From Devosia sp. (GTDB taxonomy: Bacteria; Pseudomonadota; Alphaproteobacteria; Rhizobiales; Devosiaceae), in assembly GCF_025809055.1 (NCBI RefSeq), contig NZ_CP075529.1:62001-126000 (forward strand): a stretch of 64,000 nucleotides of DNA, written 5' to 3'. This document shows, one piece after another, positions 45,006-53,437 of this stretch (positions within the stretch are counted from its first letter, which is position 1; each line of letters begins with the position of its first letter). Both the position numbers and the translations under genes were made by a program. The notes beneath the pieces were generated by a model. It saw nothing but the letters and a program-made list of their open reading frames with translations. It made no database searches and had not been told where the DNA came from.

Positions 45006-45488
45006 ATGGTCCCGATCACCCTCATCCCCGCCACAGCGTCAGACAAGCCGGTCATCGCCAACCTGATCCAGCTTTATCTCCATGACATGACGGCCCATAT
45101 GCCGTTTCCGGTCGGCCCCGACGGGCGCTTCGCCTACGATTTTCTCGACCGCTTCTGGCGCCATCCCTACTTCATCATGTCGGGAGACGAGATTGCCGGC
45201 TTCGCGCTGGTCGTCGATGAGTGTCCCCTTACCGGCCGGGCGCCATGCTGGTTCATGGCCGAGTTCTTTGTTCTGCGCGCCTATCGGGGCAGGGGTGCGG
45301 GCCGGGCGGCCGTCGATATGGCCATCGCCAACCACCGAGGCGCCTGGCACATCGCCGTGCCTCACGCCAATACGCCTGCGCAGGCCTTCTGGCTCAAGGC
45401 CTTAGCCCCACGAGCCCCGGCTTCACGCGATATCCATTTCGACGGCGACGACTGGCGGCTGCACCCGTTCGACGCCACCGGACTATGA
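45006..45488 (+). CDS. GNAT-family N-acetyltransferase
   Basis: 160 residues with the GNAT acetyl-CoA loop LRAYRGRGAGRAAVDMA and preceding beta strand FMAEFFVLRAY. Substrate unknown. Its stop overlaps the last six bases of the convergent Doc toxin gene. Confidence 0.9.
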   Translation: MVPITLIPATASDKPVIANLIQLYLHDMTAHMPFPVGPDGRFAYDFLDRFWRHPYFIMSGDEIAGFALVVDECPLTGRAPCWFMAEFFVLRAYRGRGAGRAAVDMAIANHRGAWHIAVPHANTPAQAFWLKALAPRAPASRDIHFDGDDWRLHPFDATGL

Positions 45489-45866
45489 GACGAGGGGCTC
45501 CGTGTGCGCGCGCAGCCAGGCCTCAAGCACGTCCTTGCGAAAAGTGCCGGCTTCCAGGTTGGAATAGATGAACGCCTCGATGTCGTCGTTCTTCGCCGCA
45601 ATGTCCATGCCATTGAGCTGCAGGAACATTTCCAGGCACGCATAGGCCACGCGCTTGTTCCCATCGACGAAACCATGGTTCATCGCCAGGCTTTCCCAAA
45701 GCGCCGCCGCCTCATCGATCAGGTCAACGTAGTAACCTGTCTGCGGCCGCAGCAATGCCGCCTCGATCAGACCATGGTCACGAACGCCCTTTGCCCCACC
45801 AAAGCTCTCGATCAGGATGTCGTGGATTCGCAGCGTCTCTTCGAGCGTCAGATATGTGAAGCTCAT
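45483..45866 (-). CDS. doc: Doc/Fic-type toxin of a type II toxin-antitoxin pair
   Basis: 127 residues with the Fic motif HGFVDGNKRVAYA (H64, N70, K71, R72), the short variant of Doc toxins that phosphorylate EF-Tu. It lies 5 nt downstream of the Phd-like antitoxin on the same strand. All catalytic residues are present, so the module looks functional. Confidence 0.93.
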   Translation of the reverse strand: MSFTYLTLEETLRIHDILIESFGGAKGVRDHGLIEAALLRPQTGYYVDLIDEAAALWESLAMNHGFVDGNKRVAYACLEMFLQLNGMDIAAKNDDIEAFIYSNLEAGTFRKDVLEAWLRAHTEPLVS

Positions 45867-45871
45867 GACAT

Positions 45872-46111
45872 CTACTTGGCGAGTGCCTCATAAAGCGATT
45901 TGCGGCGCTTGATGCTGCGAGCCATCAGTTCTTCAATGGCCGGTCGAACCTTGGGTTGGACACGCGACTCTTCCCAGGCCGCAAACTGCTCAGCCGAAAG
46001 CACAACAACAACGTCGCGCCCATTTTTCTGCACACGCACCGGCTCGGCCTGAGCCATTTCCAGCATCTGCCCAAACTTGTTCTTCGCATCGGTTGCTGAC
46101 ATGATGGCCAT
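45872..46111 (-). CDS. phd: Phd/YefM-family antitoxin
   Basis: 79 residues. The N-terminal DNA-binding half (MSATDAKNKFGQMLEMA, PVRVQKNGRDVVVV) is typical of Phd/YefM, and the C-terminal half should bind Doc. A start at 46102 (MSATDAK) is also possible. A palindromic operator lies just upstream, as expected for autoregulation by the antitoxin. Confidence 0.92.
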   Translation of the reverse strand: MAIMSATDAKNKFGQMLEMAQAEPVRVQKNGRDVVVVLSAEQFAAWEESRVQPKVRPAIEELMARSIKRRKSLYEALAK

Positions 46112-46123
46112 GACAGACTCCTT

Positions 46124-46162
46124 GGCTAAATTAGCTATTTTGGATAGTTAGCTATTTTAGCC
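46124..46162. promoter_or_regulatory. Palindromic operator of the phd-doc operon
   Basis: GGCTAAATTAGCTA (46124-46137) and TAGCTATTTTAGCC (46149-46162) are inverted copies with 13 of 14 matches. TTAGCTATTTT also occurs twice in direct orientation. It starts 13 nt before the antitoxin start codon, so it overlaps the likely promoter, which is more AT-rich than its surroundings. Confidence 0.7.
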
Positions 46163-46172
46163 AGAAATGCAA

Positions 46173-46196
46173 GAGGCCCGCATTGCTGCGGGCCTC
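46173..46196 (-). terminator. Terminator of the RND efflux operon
   Basis: GAGGCCCGC (46173-46181) pairs with GCGGGCCTC (46188-46196). On the minus strand it is followed by TTGCATTTC, a moderately T-rich tail. It lies 28 nt past the RND pump stop codon. Confidence 0.7.
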
Positions 46197-46223
46197 CTCA
46201 AATGCTTCATGCCCGAAGGCGCG

Positions 46224-49200
46224 CTACTCCGCCGCGTCCCTTCGGCTGACCACCGTGACGCCATTGGCTTCCTTTTCGGTCAGCCCTGCATCCTTGGAGA
46301 CGATGTAGCGGCCCGAGCTGTCGGCGTCGTCGGGCACTTCCACGGCCATGCCGTCGAACCCGGCCGGAGCCGCCACCGCGCGCTTGCGGCCGAATAGCCC
46401 ACCGGCCCAGCGACCGAAACGGGCCATGGCCTCGCCGGTCGACTTCATCTGCCGCCAGGTAACGGACGGGGCAGTGATCATCACCGGCACCATGACCAGT
46501 GTCAGGGCCGTCGAGAAGAACAGGCCCGAGACAAGCGCCGCCGACAGGTGGATGAACCACGATCCGGCAATGCCGCCCATCACGATCTCGCGCCGCAGGA
46601 AGTCGAACTCGACATTGGCCCACATCGGGATCACGCCCAGCGCCGTAAGGAAGGCGGTGAGCAGCACCGGGCGCACACGCTGGCTGACGGTGAGCAGCAT
46701 GGCCTTCACGGCCTCCACCTGCTGGTGCCTGTGATAGTCGTTATAGGTGTCGATCAGCACGATGCCGTTCTTCACCACGATACCCGCCAGCGCCACGATG
46801 CCGAGACCGGTCATGATGGCCGAGAAACTCATGCCGGTAATCAACATGCCCAGGAGCACGCCGGCCACAGACATGATCACCGTCGAGAGCGTCACCATCA
46901 CCTGGTAGAAGCTGTTATATTCCAGCAACAGCACGAAGAAGATGATGGCCATGGCCATGACGAAGGCCTGTCCGATAAAGGCATTGGCATCGCCCATCTG
47001 CTCTTCGGCACCGCCAAAGGTCACGGTAACCGCTTCCGGGAAGTCCTGCTGGTCGATCCAGGTCTGCAGCTCGGTCACCTTGTCGGCGGCATAGACCCCT
47101 TCGGGCAGATTGGTGAGCCCGGCGGCAACATTCATCGTATAGACCTGGTTGCGGCGGGCAATGCTGGCCACCTTGGGCACGGCCGTCCGCTGGATGAAGT
47201 TGCTGACCGGGATAAGGCCCTGGCTGGTCGCGATGCGCATGGAATCGAGCGCGTCGAACGTGCGCTCCTCCTTGGGCAGCCGAACGCGGATGTCGAGCTC
47301 GTCGCCGGTTTCCGCATCGCGATAGGTGCCCAGCTTCACCCCACTGGTGATCAACTGCACATAGGGTGCCAGCTCGCGCACGCCGATGCCGTACTTGCCG
47401 GCTTCGGTGCGGTCGATGGTGACCTGCCAGTCGATGCCCGGGGAGGGGCGGCCGTCTTCGAGGTCGACCACTTCCGGCCAGCTGGCCAGGTGATCGTGAA
47501 TGGCGGTCACCACCGGCACCAGATCGTCGTAATTGGTGCTCTCGACCCGCATGTTGATGTCCTTGCCCGCCGGCGGACCGCTTTCGGCCGCAAGCAGCTG
47601 GATATCGAGACCGGCAAAGCCGGCCACGCGCTGGCGAATTTCGGCAAAGATCTGCTCGGCCGGGTGGCGCTGGCTCCAGGGCAGAAATTGCAGCTGGAAA
47701 TTGCCGATCGTGTCGGGCGGCGTGGTGCTGAACGAGCCGGTCGAGCCGAACTGCATGATGACGTCCTGGACGCCCTGCACCTGGATCAGCTCGCTTTCGA
47801 TCTCCACCATCATGTCGCGGATTTCTTCGGGTGAGTAGTTGCCCCGGCCCACCACGGCGACTGTGGCGAATTCGGGTTCCGATGCCGGGAAGGCTTCGGT
47901 GCCCGTCGGGTTCATCGCATAGGAAGCAAAGATCGCCACGATGATACCGAAACCGACGGCCAGCGTCGGCAGCGGCCAGTGCAGCAGCTTTTCCATGATC
48001 CGCACATAGAGCCCGGTTATGCCGCCCACCTTCTTGGTGTCGAACTTGTCGGGATACATGACGATATCGGCCTTGGCCTTGGCCTTCTCGTCGACATGGC
48101 TGGAGGCGATGATCGACCCGATCACCGGCATGAAGATCAGTGCGGAAATGAACGAGGCGACCATGACGATGATCACGATCATCGGCAGGTAGCTCATGAA
48201 CTTGCCGATAATGCCCGGCCAGAACAGCAGCGGAATGAAGGCACCCAGCGTGGTTGCTGTGGCACCCACCACCGGAACGAACATCTTGCGCATGGCCATG
48301 ATGAAGGCCTCGCGCTTGGGCACGCCTTCCTGCAGCTTTCGCTCGGCATATTCGACGACCACCACCGGGTCGTCGACGAGCACGCCCACCGCGATGACCA
48401 GCCCGAACATCACCATCATGTTGATGGTCATGCCGAGCATGTCGGCCACCAGGAACGCCATCATGAAGGACAGCGGAATGGAGAGGCCGATCATCAGTGC
48501 GGGGCGAACGCCCAGCGTCGCGATACAGGTGATCAGCACCAGCGCCACAGCTGTCAGCACCGCCGCTTCGAGCGAACGGAACAGCTGGGTGGTGGTTTCG
48601 GCCTGGTCGAGGAAGAACGAATAGGTGACGCCGGCTGGCCAATCCTTGGCCGCTTCTTCGGTCGCCGCGCGCACCTTGTCGGACACATCGATGATATTGG
48701 TGCCGAGCTTCTTGGATACGCCCAGGATCAGGGCAGGGGAGCCGTTGACCTGGGTATATTCGGTCGCGTCGGCAAGCGTACGGGTGATCGATGCCACCTG
48801 CCCGAAGGTCACGACAGTGTTGCCGTCGGTCTTGAGCGGCAGGTTATAGACGTCCTGGGCGGTGGTGATGAGGCCCGGAACCTCGATGTTGAACGAGCCT
48901 TGTCCGGTGTTGAGCGTACCACCGGCAACCACCATGTTGTTGCGCGCCAGGGCATCGAACAGCTGATTGGCCGTCAGCCCGTAGGCTTCGAGCCGCAGGA
49001 GGTCGACACGGACTTCCAGCTGTTCCTTGCGCGCGCCCGACAGGGTGGCCTCACGCACTTCGGCAATGCCTTCCAGGGCGTCCTGGAGTTGCTCGGCGCG
49101 GCGCACCAGCTCCTTTTCCGGGGCCGATCCATAGACGGCGACCGAAATGATCGGCATGCCGACGAGGTCGATTTCATGCACTGTCGGATCGTTGGCATCG

Positions 49201-49565
49201 CTCGGAATCTTGCCCTTGATGGCGTCGATCCGGGCACGCGTATCCTGCAGCGCCTGGTCCTTGTCGGTATTGATGTCGAACTCGAGGAAAACCGAGGCAT
49301 GGCCGGTGGTCGAGGTCGAACTGATATTGTTCAGCCCCGGCAGGGTCGCCAACTCTTCCTCGGCCGGCTTGGCGAGCAGGTTTTCGGCGTCGCGCGGCGA
49401 GACACCCGACTGGCTGATCGAGACATAGAGATAGGGCACGTCGATGGCCGGGAAGCTTTCCTTGGGCATCGACACATAGGCGGCCGTACCGGCGCCGAGC
49501 AGCAGCACCATGATGGTCAGGACCACCCTGGGCATCCTGAGGATTTTTTCGATGAAGTCGAGCAT
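46224..49565 (-). CDS. RND-family efflux pump, inner-membrane permease
   Basis: 1113 residues with the twelve-helix RND plan and two large periplasmic loops. TM4 carries the proton-relay pair in GVLVDDPVVVVEYAE, and TM10 the lysine in GIVVKNGIVLIDTYND. It would export drugs or other compounds using the proton gradient. The C-terminus has a long cytoplasmic tail (about 70 residues) rich in charged residues. Its adaptor lies 11 nt upstream; no TolC-like gene is nearby. Confidence 0.94.
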   Translation of the reverse strand: MLDFIEKILRMPRVVLTIMVLLLGAGTAAYVSMPKESFPAIDVPYLYVSISQSGVSPRDAENLLAKPAEEELATLPGLNNISSTSTTGHASVFLEFDINTDKDQALQDTRARIDAIKGKIPSDANDPTVHEIDLVGMPIISVAVYGSAPEKELVRRAEQLQDALEGIAEVREATLSGARKEQLEVRVDLLRLEAYGLTANQLFDALARNNMVVAGGTLNTGQGSFNIEVPGLITTAQDVYNLPLKTDGNTVVTFGQVASITRTLADATEYTQVNGSPALILGVSKKLGTNIIDVSDKVRAATEEAAKDWPAGVTYSFFLDQAETTTQLFRSLEAAVLTAVALVLITCIATLGVRPALMIGLSIPLSFMMAFLVADMLGMTINMMVMFGLVIAVGVLVDDPVVVVEYAERKLQEGVPKREAFIMAMRKMFVPVVGATATTLGAFIPLLFWPGIIGKFMSYLPMIVIIVMVASFISALIFMPVIGSIIASSHVDEKAKAKADIVMYPDKFDTKKVGGITGLYVRIMEKLLHWPLPTLAVGFGIIVAIFASYAMNPTGTEAFPASEPEFATVAVVGRGNYSPEEIRDMMVEIESELIQVQGVQDVIMQFGSTGSFSTTPPDTIGNFQLQFLPWSQRHPAEQIFAEIRQRVAGFAGLDIQLLAAESGPPAGKDINMRVESTNYDDLVPVVTAIHDHLASWPEVVDLEDGRPSPGIDWQVTIDRTEAGKYGIGVRELAPYVQLITSGVKLGTYRDAETGDELDIRVRLPKEERTFDALDSMRIATSQGLIPVSNFIQRTAVPKVASIARRNQVYTMNVAAGLTNLPEGVYAADKVTELQTWIDQQDFPEAVTVTFGGAEEQMGDANAFIGQAFVMAMAIIFFVLLLEYNSFYQVMVTLSTVIMSVAGVLLGMLITGMSFSAIMTGLGIVALAGIVVKNGIVLIDTYNDYHRHQQVEAVKAMLLTVSQRVRPVLLTAFLTALGVIPMWANVEFDFLRREIVMGGIAGSWFIHLSAALVSGLFFSTALTLVMVPVMITAPSVTWRQMKSTGEAMARFGRWAGGLFGRKRAVAAPAGFDGMAVEVPDDADSSGRYIVSKDAGLTEKEANGVTVVSRRDAAE

Positions 49566-49576
49566 CGTTGGTGTCC

Positions 49577-50839
49577 TCAGCTTTGGCTGGTTTCAGGGGC
49601 GGCGGCGGCGCTGGCCTCGACGGACTGGCCGGCGGAGACATTTTCCTGACCCACGGTGATGACGTCAGAAATGGCCGGCAGGCCGGTCACCCAGACGCCC
49701 TCGCGCGTGTCGCTGACGATGGTGATCGGATAGAACGCCACGACGCCGTCTTCGACCGTGCGAATGCCCAGAACACCCTCGTCATCGAGCGTCAGCACCG
49801 ACTGCGGCACCAGGTGTCCGGGGGCGCTGCCCAGATTGACGATGGCTTCAGCCGTCACGCCGTCACGAATGGAAAAATCTTCGTTGGGGATTTCGATTTC
49901 GGCCGGAAAGGCGCGGGTGGCGCTATCGGCGACCGAGGCAATGAAGGTCACCTTGCCCTGAACGGTCTGGCCGGTCACCGTCTTGATCGTGGCTTCGAGA
50001 CCGGTCCGGGCCAGCCCGATATTGGCCTCGGGCACCATGCCGGTGAAAACGATCGGGTTGAGCTGGACGATCGTGGCGCAGGGGCCGCCTGCCTGCAGCA
50101 TCGAGCCGGCAGTGGCGACCGGGTCCTGCACCAGTCCGGCCACCTTGGCCTTGATCTCGGTGCGGTTCAACTCGGCAGTGGCGTTGTCGAGGCCGGCCTG
50201 AGCCTGGCTGACACCGGCCTTGGCCTGGGCCAGGGCGACGTCGACCGCCTGCTCGGTATTGGCCGCGGCCAGACCGCGCGCACGCAGGTCGGCATTGGTG
50301 TCATAGTTGAGCTGCGCCTGAGCCAGCCCCGCCTGCGCCTGCGACAGCGCCGCTTCGGCCTGGCTGACCGCAGCTGCGCGGGTGCCCTGGTCGAGCGTGC
50401 ACAGGGGATCACCCACGGCAACTCGCTGTCCCTTGGTCACGTGCACATCGTCCACGATGCCGGCCGTTTCCGCGACTGCGGTGATGGTGGCCTTGGCCTT
50501 GGTGCTGCCGCGCAGCGGAACTTCGATCGGCATGGCCTGGGCCGTGAACCGCTCGATGCGCACGCTCTGCAGCGGCGCTGCCGCACCGGTTGTCACTTCA
50601 TTGCGCTGGGCAATGGTCAGGCTGGGATCGACCTCGGGCGCGTGATGTTCGGCCAAGAGGCCCGCATTGCCGAGCGAGGTCGCGATCGGGCCGTGTTCTT
50701 CGCCCTCGATCACCGACAGAATGGATTTTTCGCCCTTGCCCGGGCCCTGTCCGCCCTGGACCAGGGTTCCCGTCGCCAGCCAGCCGGCTGCGAGTGCCAG
50801 AATGCCAAAGGCAAGACCGTAGGAAAACACTGCGCGCAT
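49577..50839 (-). CDS. RND efflux periplasmic adaptor (membrane fusion protein)
   Basis: 420 residues from ATG 50839. An N-terminal hydrophobic anchor (about 5-25) is followed by the lipoyl halves (GIVDDVHVTKGQRVAVGDPL and the later RTEIKAKVAGLV), an alpha-helical hairpin of Ala-Gln-rich repeats (AVSQAEAALSQAQAGLAQAQ) and beta-barrel regions. It links the pump to an outer-membrane channel. It lies between the PadR regulator and the pump in one operon. Confidence 0.93.
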   Translation of the reverse strand: MRAVFSYGLAFGILALAAGWLATGTLVQGGQGPGKGEKSILSVIEGEEHGPIATSLGNAGLLAEHHAPEVDPSLTIAQRNEVTTGAAAPLQSVRIERFTAQAMPIEVPLRGSTKAKATITAVAETAGIVDDVHVTKGQRVAVGDPLCTLDQGTRAAAVSQAEAALSQAQAGLAQAQLNYDTNADLRARGLAAANTEQAVDVALAQAKAGVSQAQAGLDNATAELNRTEIKAKVAGLVQDPVATAGSMLQAGGPCATIVQLNPIVFTGMVPEANIGLARTGLEATIKTVTGQTVQGKVTFIASVADSATRAFPAEIEIPNEDFSIRDGVTAEAIVNLGSAPGHLVPQSVLTLDDEGVLGIRTVEDGVVAFYPITIVSDTREGVWVTGLPAISDVITVGQENVSAGQSVEASAAAAPETSQS

Positions 50840-50853
50840 TGTGAAATAGCCCC

Positions 50854-51402
50854 CTATTCGGCCGCTTTGCGGTGCGGCTCGGCTCGCGCCATATCGTTCA
50901 GTTCGTGCATATGGGTGCGGAAGTACTGTTCGGCAACCGTCAGCACCGCACGTCCGTAAGAAATCACCCAGCGGTCGGCTGGTGTGCATTCATGGTCTGC
51001 AGCGGCCTCATCGAGGCGCTTGAGGCCCTCGACGGATCGCTGCAGGAATTCATTGGTTCGGGCCTCTACCAGATCGCGCGGCAACAGATGCACGAAACGG
51101 GCAAAAAGCAGGAAAGGACTGCGGAAGACATCCTCGCCCAGCGGGCCGCTCAGTTCGGCAACGAAGGCCGTCCGGCCGGCCTCGGTGATGGAATAGACCT
51201 TGCGTGCCGGCTTGCCGTCCTGCTGCTCGACGCGGCTGACGACCAGCCCGTCATCTTCGAGCCGTGCCAGGGCCGGATAGATCGAGCCATAGCTGGCTTC
51301 CACGAAATAGGCGAACTCGCCTTCCGTGCACATCCGGCGGATGTCGTACCCGCTGGCTTCTCCTTCATGCAGAATGGAGAGACAAAGCGTGCGGACGTTC
51401 AT
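50854..51402 (-). CDS. PadR-family transcriptional repressor
   Basis: 182 residues. The winged helix begins TLCLSILHEGEASGYDIRR and contains YGSIYPALARLEDDGLV, the PadR signature, with a helical C-terminal dimer region. It is first in the operon with the adaptor and RND pump, so it most likely represses the pump and itself. A palindrome lies just upstream. Confidence 0.93.
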   Translation of the reverse strand: MNVRTLCLSILHEGEASGYDIRRMCTEGEFAYFVEASYGSIYPALARLEDDGLVVSRVEQQDGKPARKVYSITEAGRTAFVAELSGPLGEDVFRSPFLLFARFVHLLPRDLVEARTNEFLQRSVEGLKRLDEAAADHECTPADRWVISYGRAVLTVAEQYFRTHMHELNDMARAEPHRKAAE

Positions 51403-51413
51403 TTGTGCTCCGA

Positions 51414-51438
51414 AGCATATTACGGTTCGATATATGCT
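51414..51438. promoter_or_regulatory. Candidate PadR operator
   Basis: AGCATAT (51414-51420) and ATATGCT (51432-51438) form a perfect inverted repeat 11 nt apart, starting 12 nt upstream of the padR start codon. AT-rich palindromes at this place are typical of PadR autoregulation. Confidence 0.5.
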
Positions 51439-51588
51439 GGGCGTATATAACTACCGGCCGCCAAGGGCAAGACTCGGTGCGGCGGGAAAGGCGCAGATCA
51501 GTTAAGCACTGATTGCATTCCTAATGGATAGACCAGCAGCGGCGCTGCCGACACCCGCTTTCGCGCAAGGCAGATGCGACATATTCGG

Positions 51589-52419
51589 CTAGCCGAGCAG
51601 ATCCCGCATATGCGCCGCCGTTTCGCGCGCCAGCTCCAGGCTGGCGGCAGCGGCGAAATAGGGATTGAGAAACCGCCCATCGCTCTTGCCGTAACGCAGC
51701 GGCTGGCCATCCAGGGTCACCACTGCGCCACCCGCCGCTTCAAGCACGGCCTGGCCGGCGGCGGTATCCCATTCGCAGGTCGGGGTGAATCGGGGGTAAA
51801 GCTGCGCATCCCCGCGCGCCAGAAGGCAGAATTTCAGTGACGAACCGACGGAGACGTCGCTTTCGACGTCCAGCCGCCGGCACAATTGCTCGAGCGCCTC
51901 ATGCCCATGGCTGCGGCTGGCAACAATCCGTGGCCGGGCGAGGTGGGCGATGCCGATCGCCGAGCGCTTTGTCACCGCGCCATCCACCACCAGCCCCGTC
52001 CAGGCACCGTCGGCGTCACCCACGAAAAGCTCGCCCGTCGCCGGGGCCAGGACCACGCCGAGGATCGGCCTGCCGTGTTCGACCAGAGCGATATTGACCG
52101 TGAACTCGCCATTGCGCTTGATGAATTCCTTGGTGCCATCCAGCGGGTCGACGACGAAATAGCGCTCCCCGAGCACGGGAATGATCCCGGCCGCCACGCT
52201 TTCTTCCCCGAGCACCGGCAGGCCCGTCGGCTGCAGCGCCTCGATGATCACCGCTTCGGCGGCAGCGTCCGCCTCGGTAACCGGCGATCCGTCGCTCTTG
52301 GTGACAACATGGATCGGCCGGTCATAGACCGCGCAGATGACCTGCGCCGCCCGGATGGCGGCCGCGACGACGCTGTCGGTGAGCGAAGCACTCATGGTGT
52401 CCATGGCTATTGTGGTCAC
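51589..52419 (-). CDS. cysQ: 3'(2'),5'-bisphosphate nucleotidase (CysQ-like)
   Basis: 276 residues from GTG 52419, which overlaps the nadC stop (GTGA); ATG 52404 is the alternative. Inositol-monophosphatase fold with the metal motifs GEES, DPLDGTKEFI and WDTAAGQAVLEAAGG. It removes PAP formed in sulfate assimilation. The family also includes other small phosphatases. It is coupled to nadC but probably has a separate role. Confidence 0.9.
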   Translation of the reverse strand: MTTIAMDTMSASLTDSVVAAAIRAAQVICAVYDRPIHVVTKSDGSPVTEADAAAEAVIIEALQPTGLPVLGEESVAAGIIPVLGERYFVVDPLDGTKEFIKRNGEFTVNIALVEHGRPILGVVLAPATGELFVGDADGAWTGLVVDGAVTKRSAIGIAHLARPRIVASRSHGHEALEQLCRRLDVESDVSVGSSLKFCLLARGDAQLYPRFTPTCEWDTAAGQAVLEAAGGAVVTLDGQPLRYGKSDGRFLNPYFAAAASLELARETAAHMRDLLG

Positions 52420-53285
52420 TTCGAATGGCCGATGGTGACATCGAGCCCCAGGTCCAGAGGCTTGGCGCCCATGGTGATCTGGCTGGTGGAGATATAGTCG
52501 ACGCCGGTCTCGGCAATGGACCGCACCCGGTCGAGCTTCACGCCGCCCGAGGCCTCGAGCCGCGCCCGGCCCGCCGTGCGTTCGACCGCCTTGCGCAGGG
52601 TGTCATTGTCCATGTTGTCGAGCAGCACGATGCGCGCGCCTGCCGCCAGGGCCTCGTCCAGTTCGGCCAGCGTCGTGACCTCGATCTCGATGGCGACCAG
52701 GTGGCCCGCGAAGGCCTCGGCGGCCTTGTAGGCGGCAGTCACGCTGCCGGCGACGGCGATGTGGTTGTCCTTGATGAGAATGGCATCGTCGAGCGCGAAA
52801 CGGTGGTTGGAGCCACCCCCGCAGCGCACCGCGAATTTCTCGAATGCCCGCAGTCCCGGCGTCGTCTTGCGCGTGTCGCAGATGCGCGCCCCAGTGCCGG
52901 CGATGGCATCGGCATAGGTGCGCGTCAGGCTGGCAATGCCGCTCAGGTGATTGATGAAATTCAGCGCCACCCGTTCGCCCGACATGACCAGCCGCGCCGG
53001 CCCTTCAACCTCCGCCACCACCGAACCGGCCTCAACCCTGTCGCCATCGGCGAGGAGCGGGGTGAAGGTCACTCCGGCCCCCACATGGCGGAACGCCGCT
53101 GCTGCCAGGTCGAGCCCGGCAATGACCCCCGGCTCCCGCGCCGAAAGCGAAGCTTTCGCCCAGGCATCGGGCGCCAGGGTGGCCTGGCTGGTCAGATCCC
53201 CGGCCAGCCCGATATCTTCTTCGAGCGCGGCAAGAACGGCCTTGTCGACGAGGTGGCGCGGCAATTGGGCGGCTAGGGCGGTCAT
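52416..53285 (-). CDS. nadC: Nicotinate-nucleotide pyrophosphorylase (quinolinate phosphoribosyltransferase)
   Basis: 289 residues. It joins quinolinate and PRPP in NAD synthesis. Motifs GERVALNFINHLSGIA, DTRKTTPGLR, RCGGGSNHR and LIKDNHIA carry the substrate and PRPP contacts. nadA and nadB are not adjacent. The cysQ gene follows with a GTGA overlap. Confidence 0.95.
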   Translation of the reverse strand: MTALAAQLPRHLVDKAVLAALEEDIGLAGDLTSQATLAPDAWAKASLSAREPGVIAGLDLAAAAFRHVGAGVTFTPLLADGDRVEAGSVVAEVEGPARLVMSGERVALNFINHLSGIASLTRTYADAIAGTGARICDTRKTTPGLRAFEKFAVRCGGGSNHRFALDDAILIKDNHIAVAGSVTAAYKAAEAFAGHLVAIEIEVTTLAELDEALAAGARIVLLDNMDNDTLRKAVERTAGRARLEASGGVKLDRVRSIAETGVDYISTSQITMGAKPLDLGLDVTIGHSK

Positions 53286-53437
53286 CGGCTCTCACCTTGG
53301 ATCAGGTGGGGGTGATGTACGCTGCGAACAACGCCCTGACAACCGGCCTTGGGAGCAGGCTTTGCTGTCAAAGGCGGCGGAGAGGCAAACTCTGTTCCGC
53401 TCCGCCCGCTCGCTTGGTCGACCCCTTATTGCCGCAC

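Noticed and set aside
47979..49649. Plus-strand open frame of 556 codons
   Set aside because: It is the mirror of the RND pump, very rich in His, Gly and Asp, with no family features.
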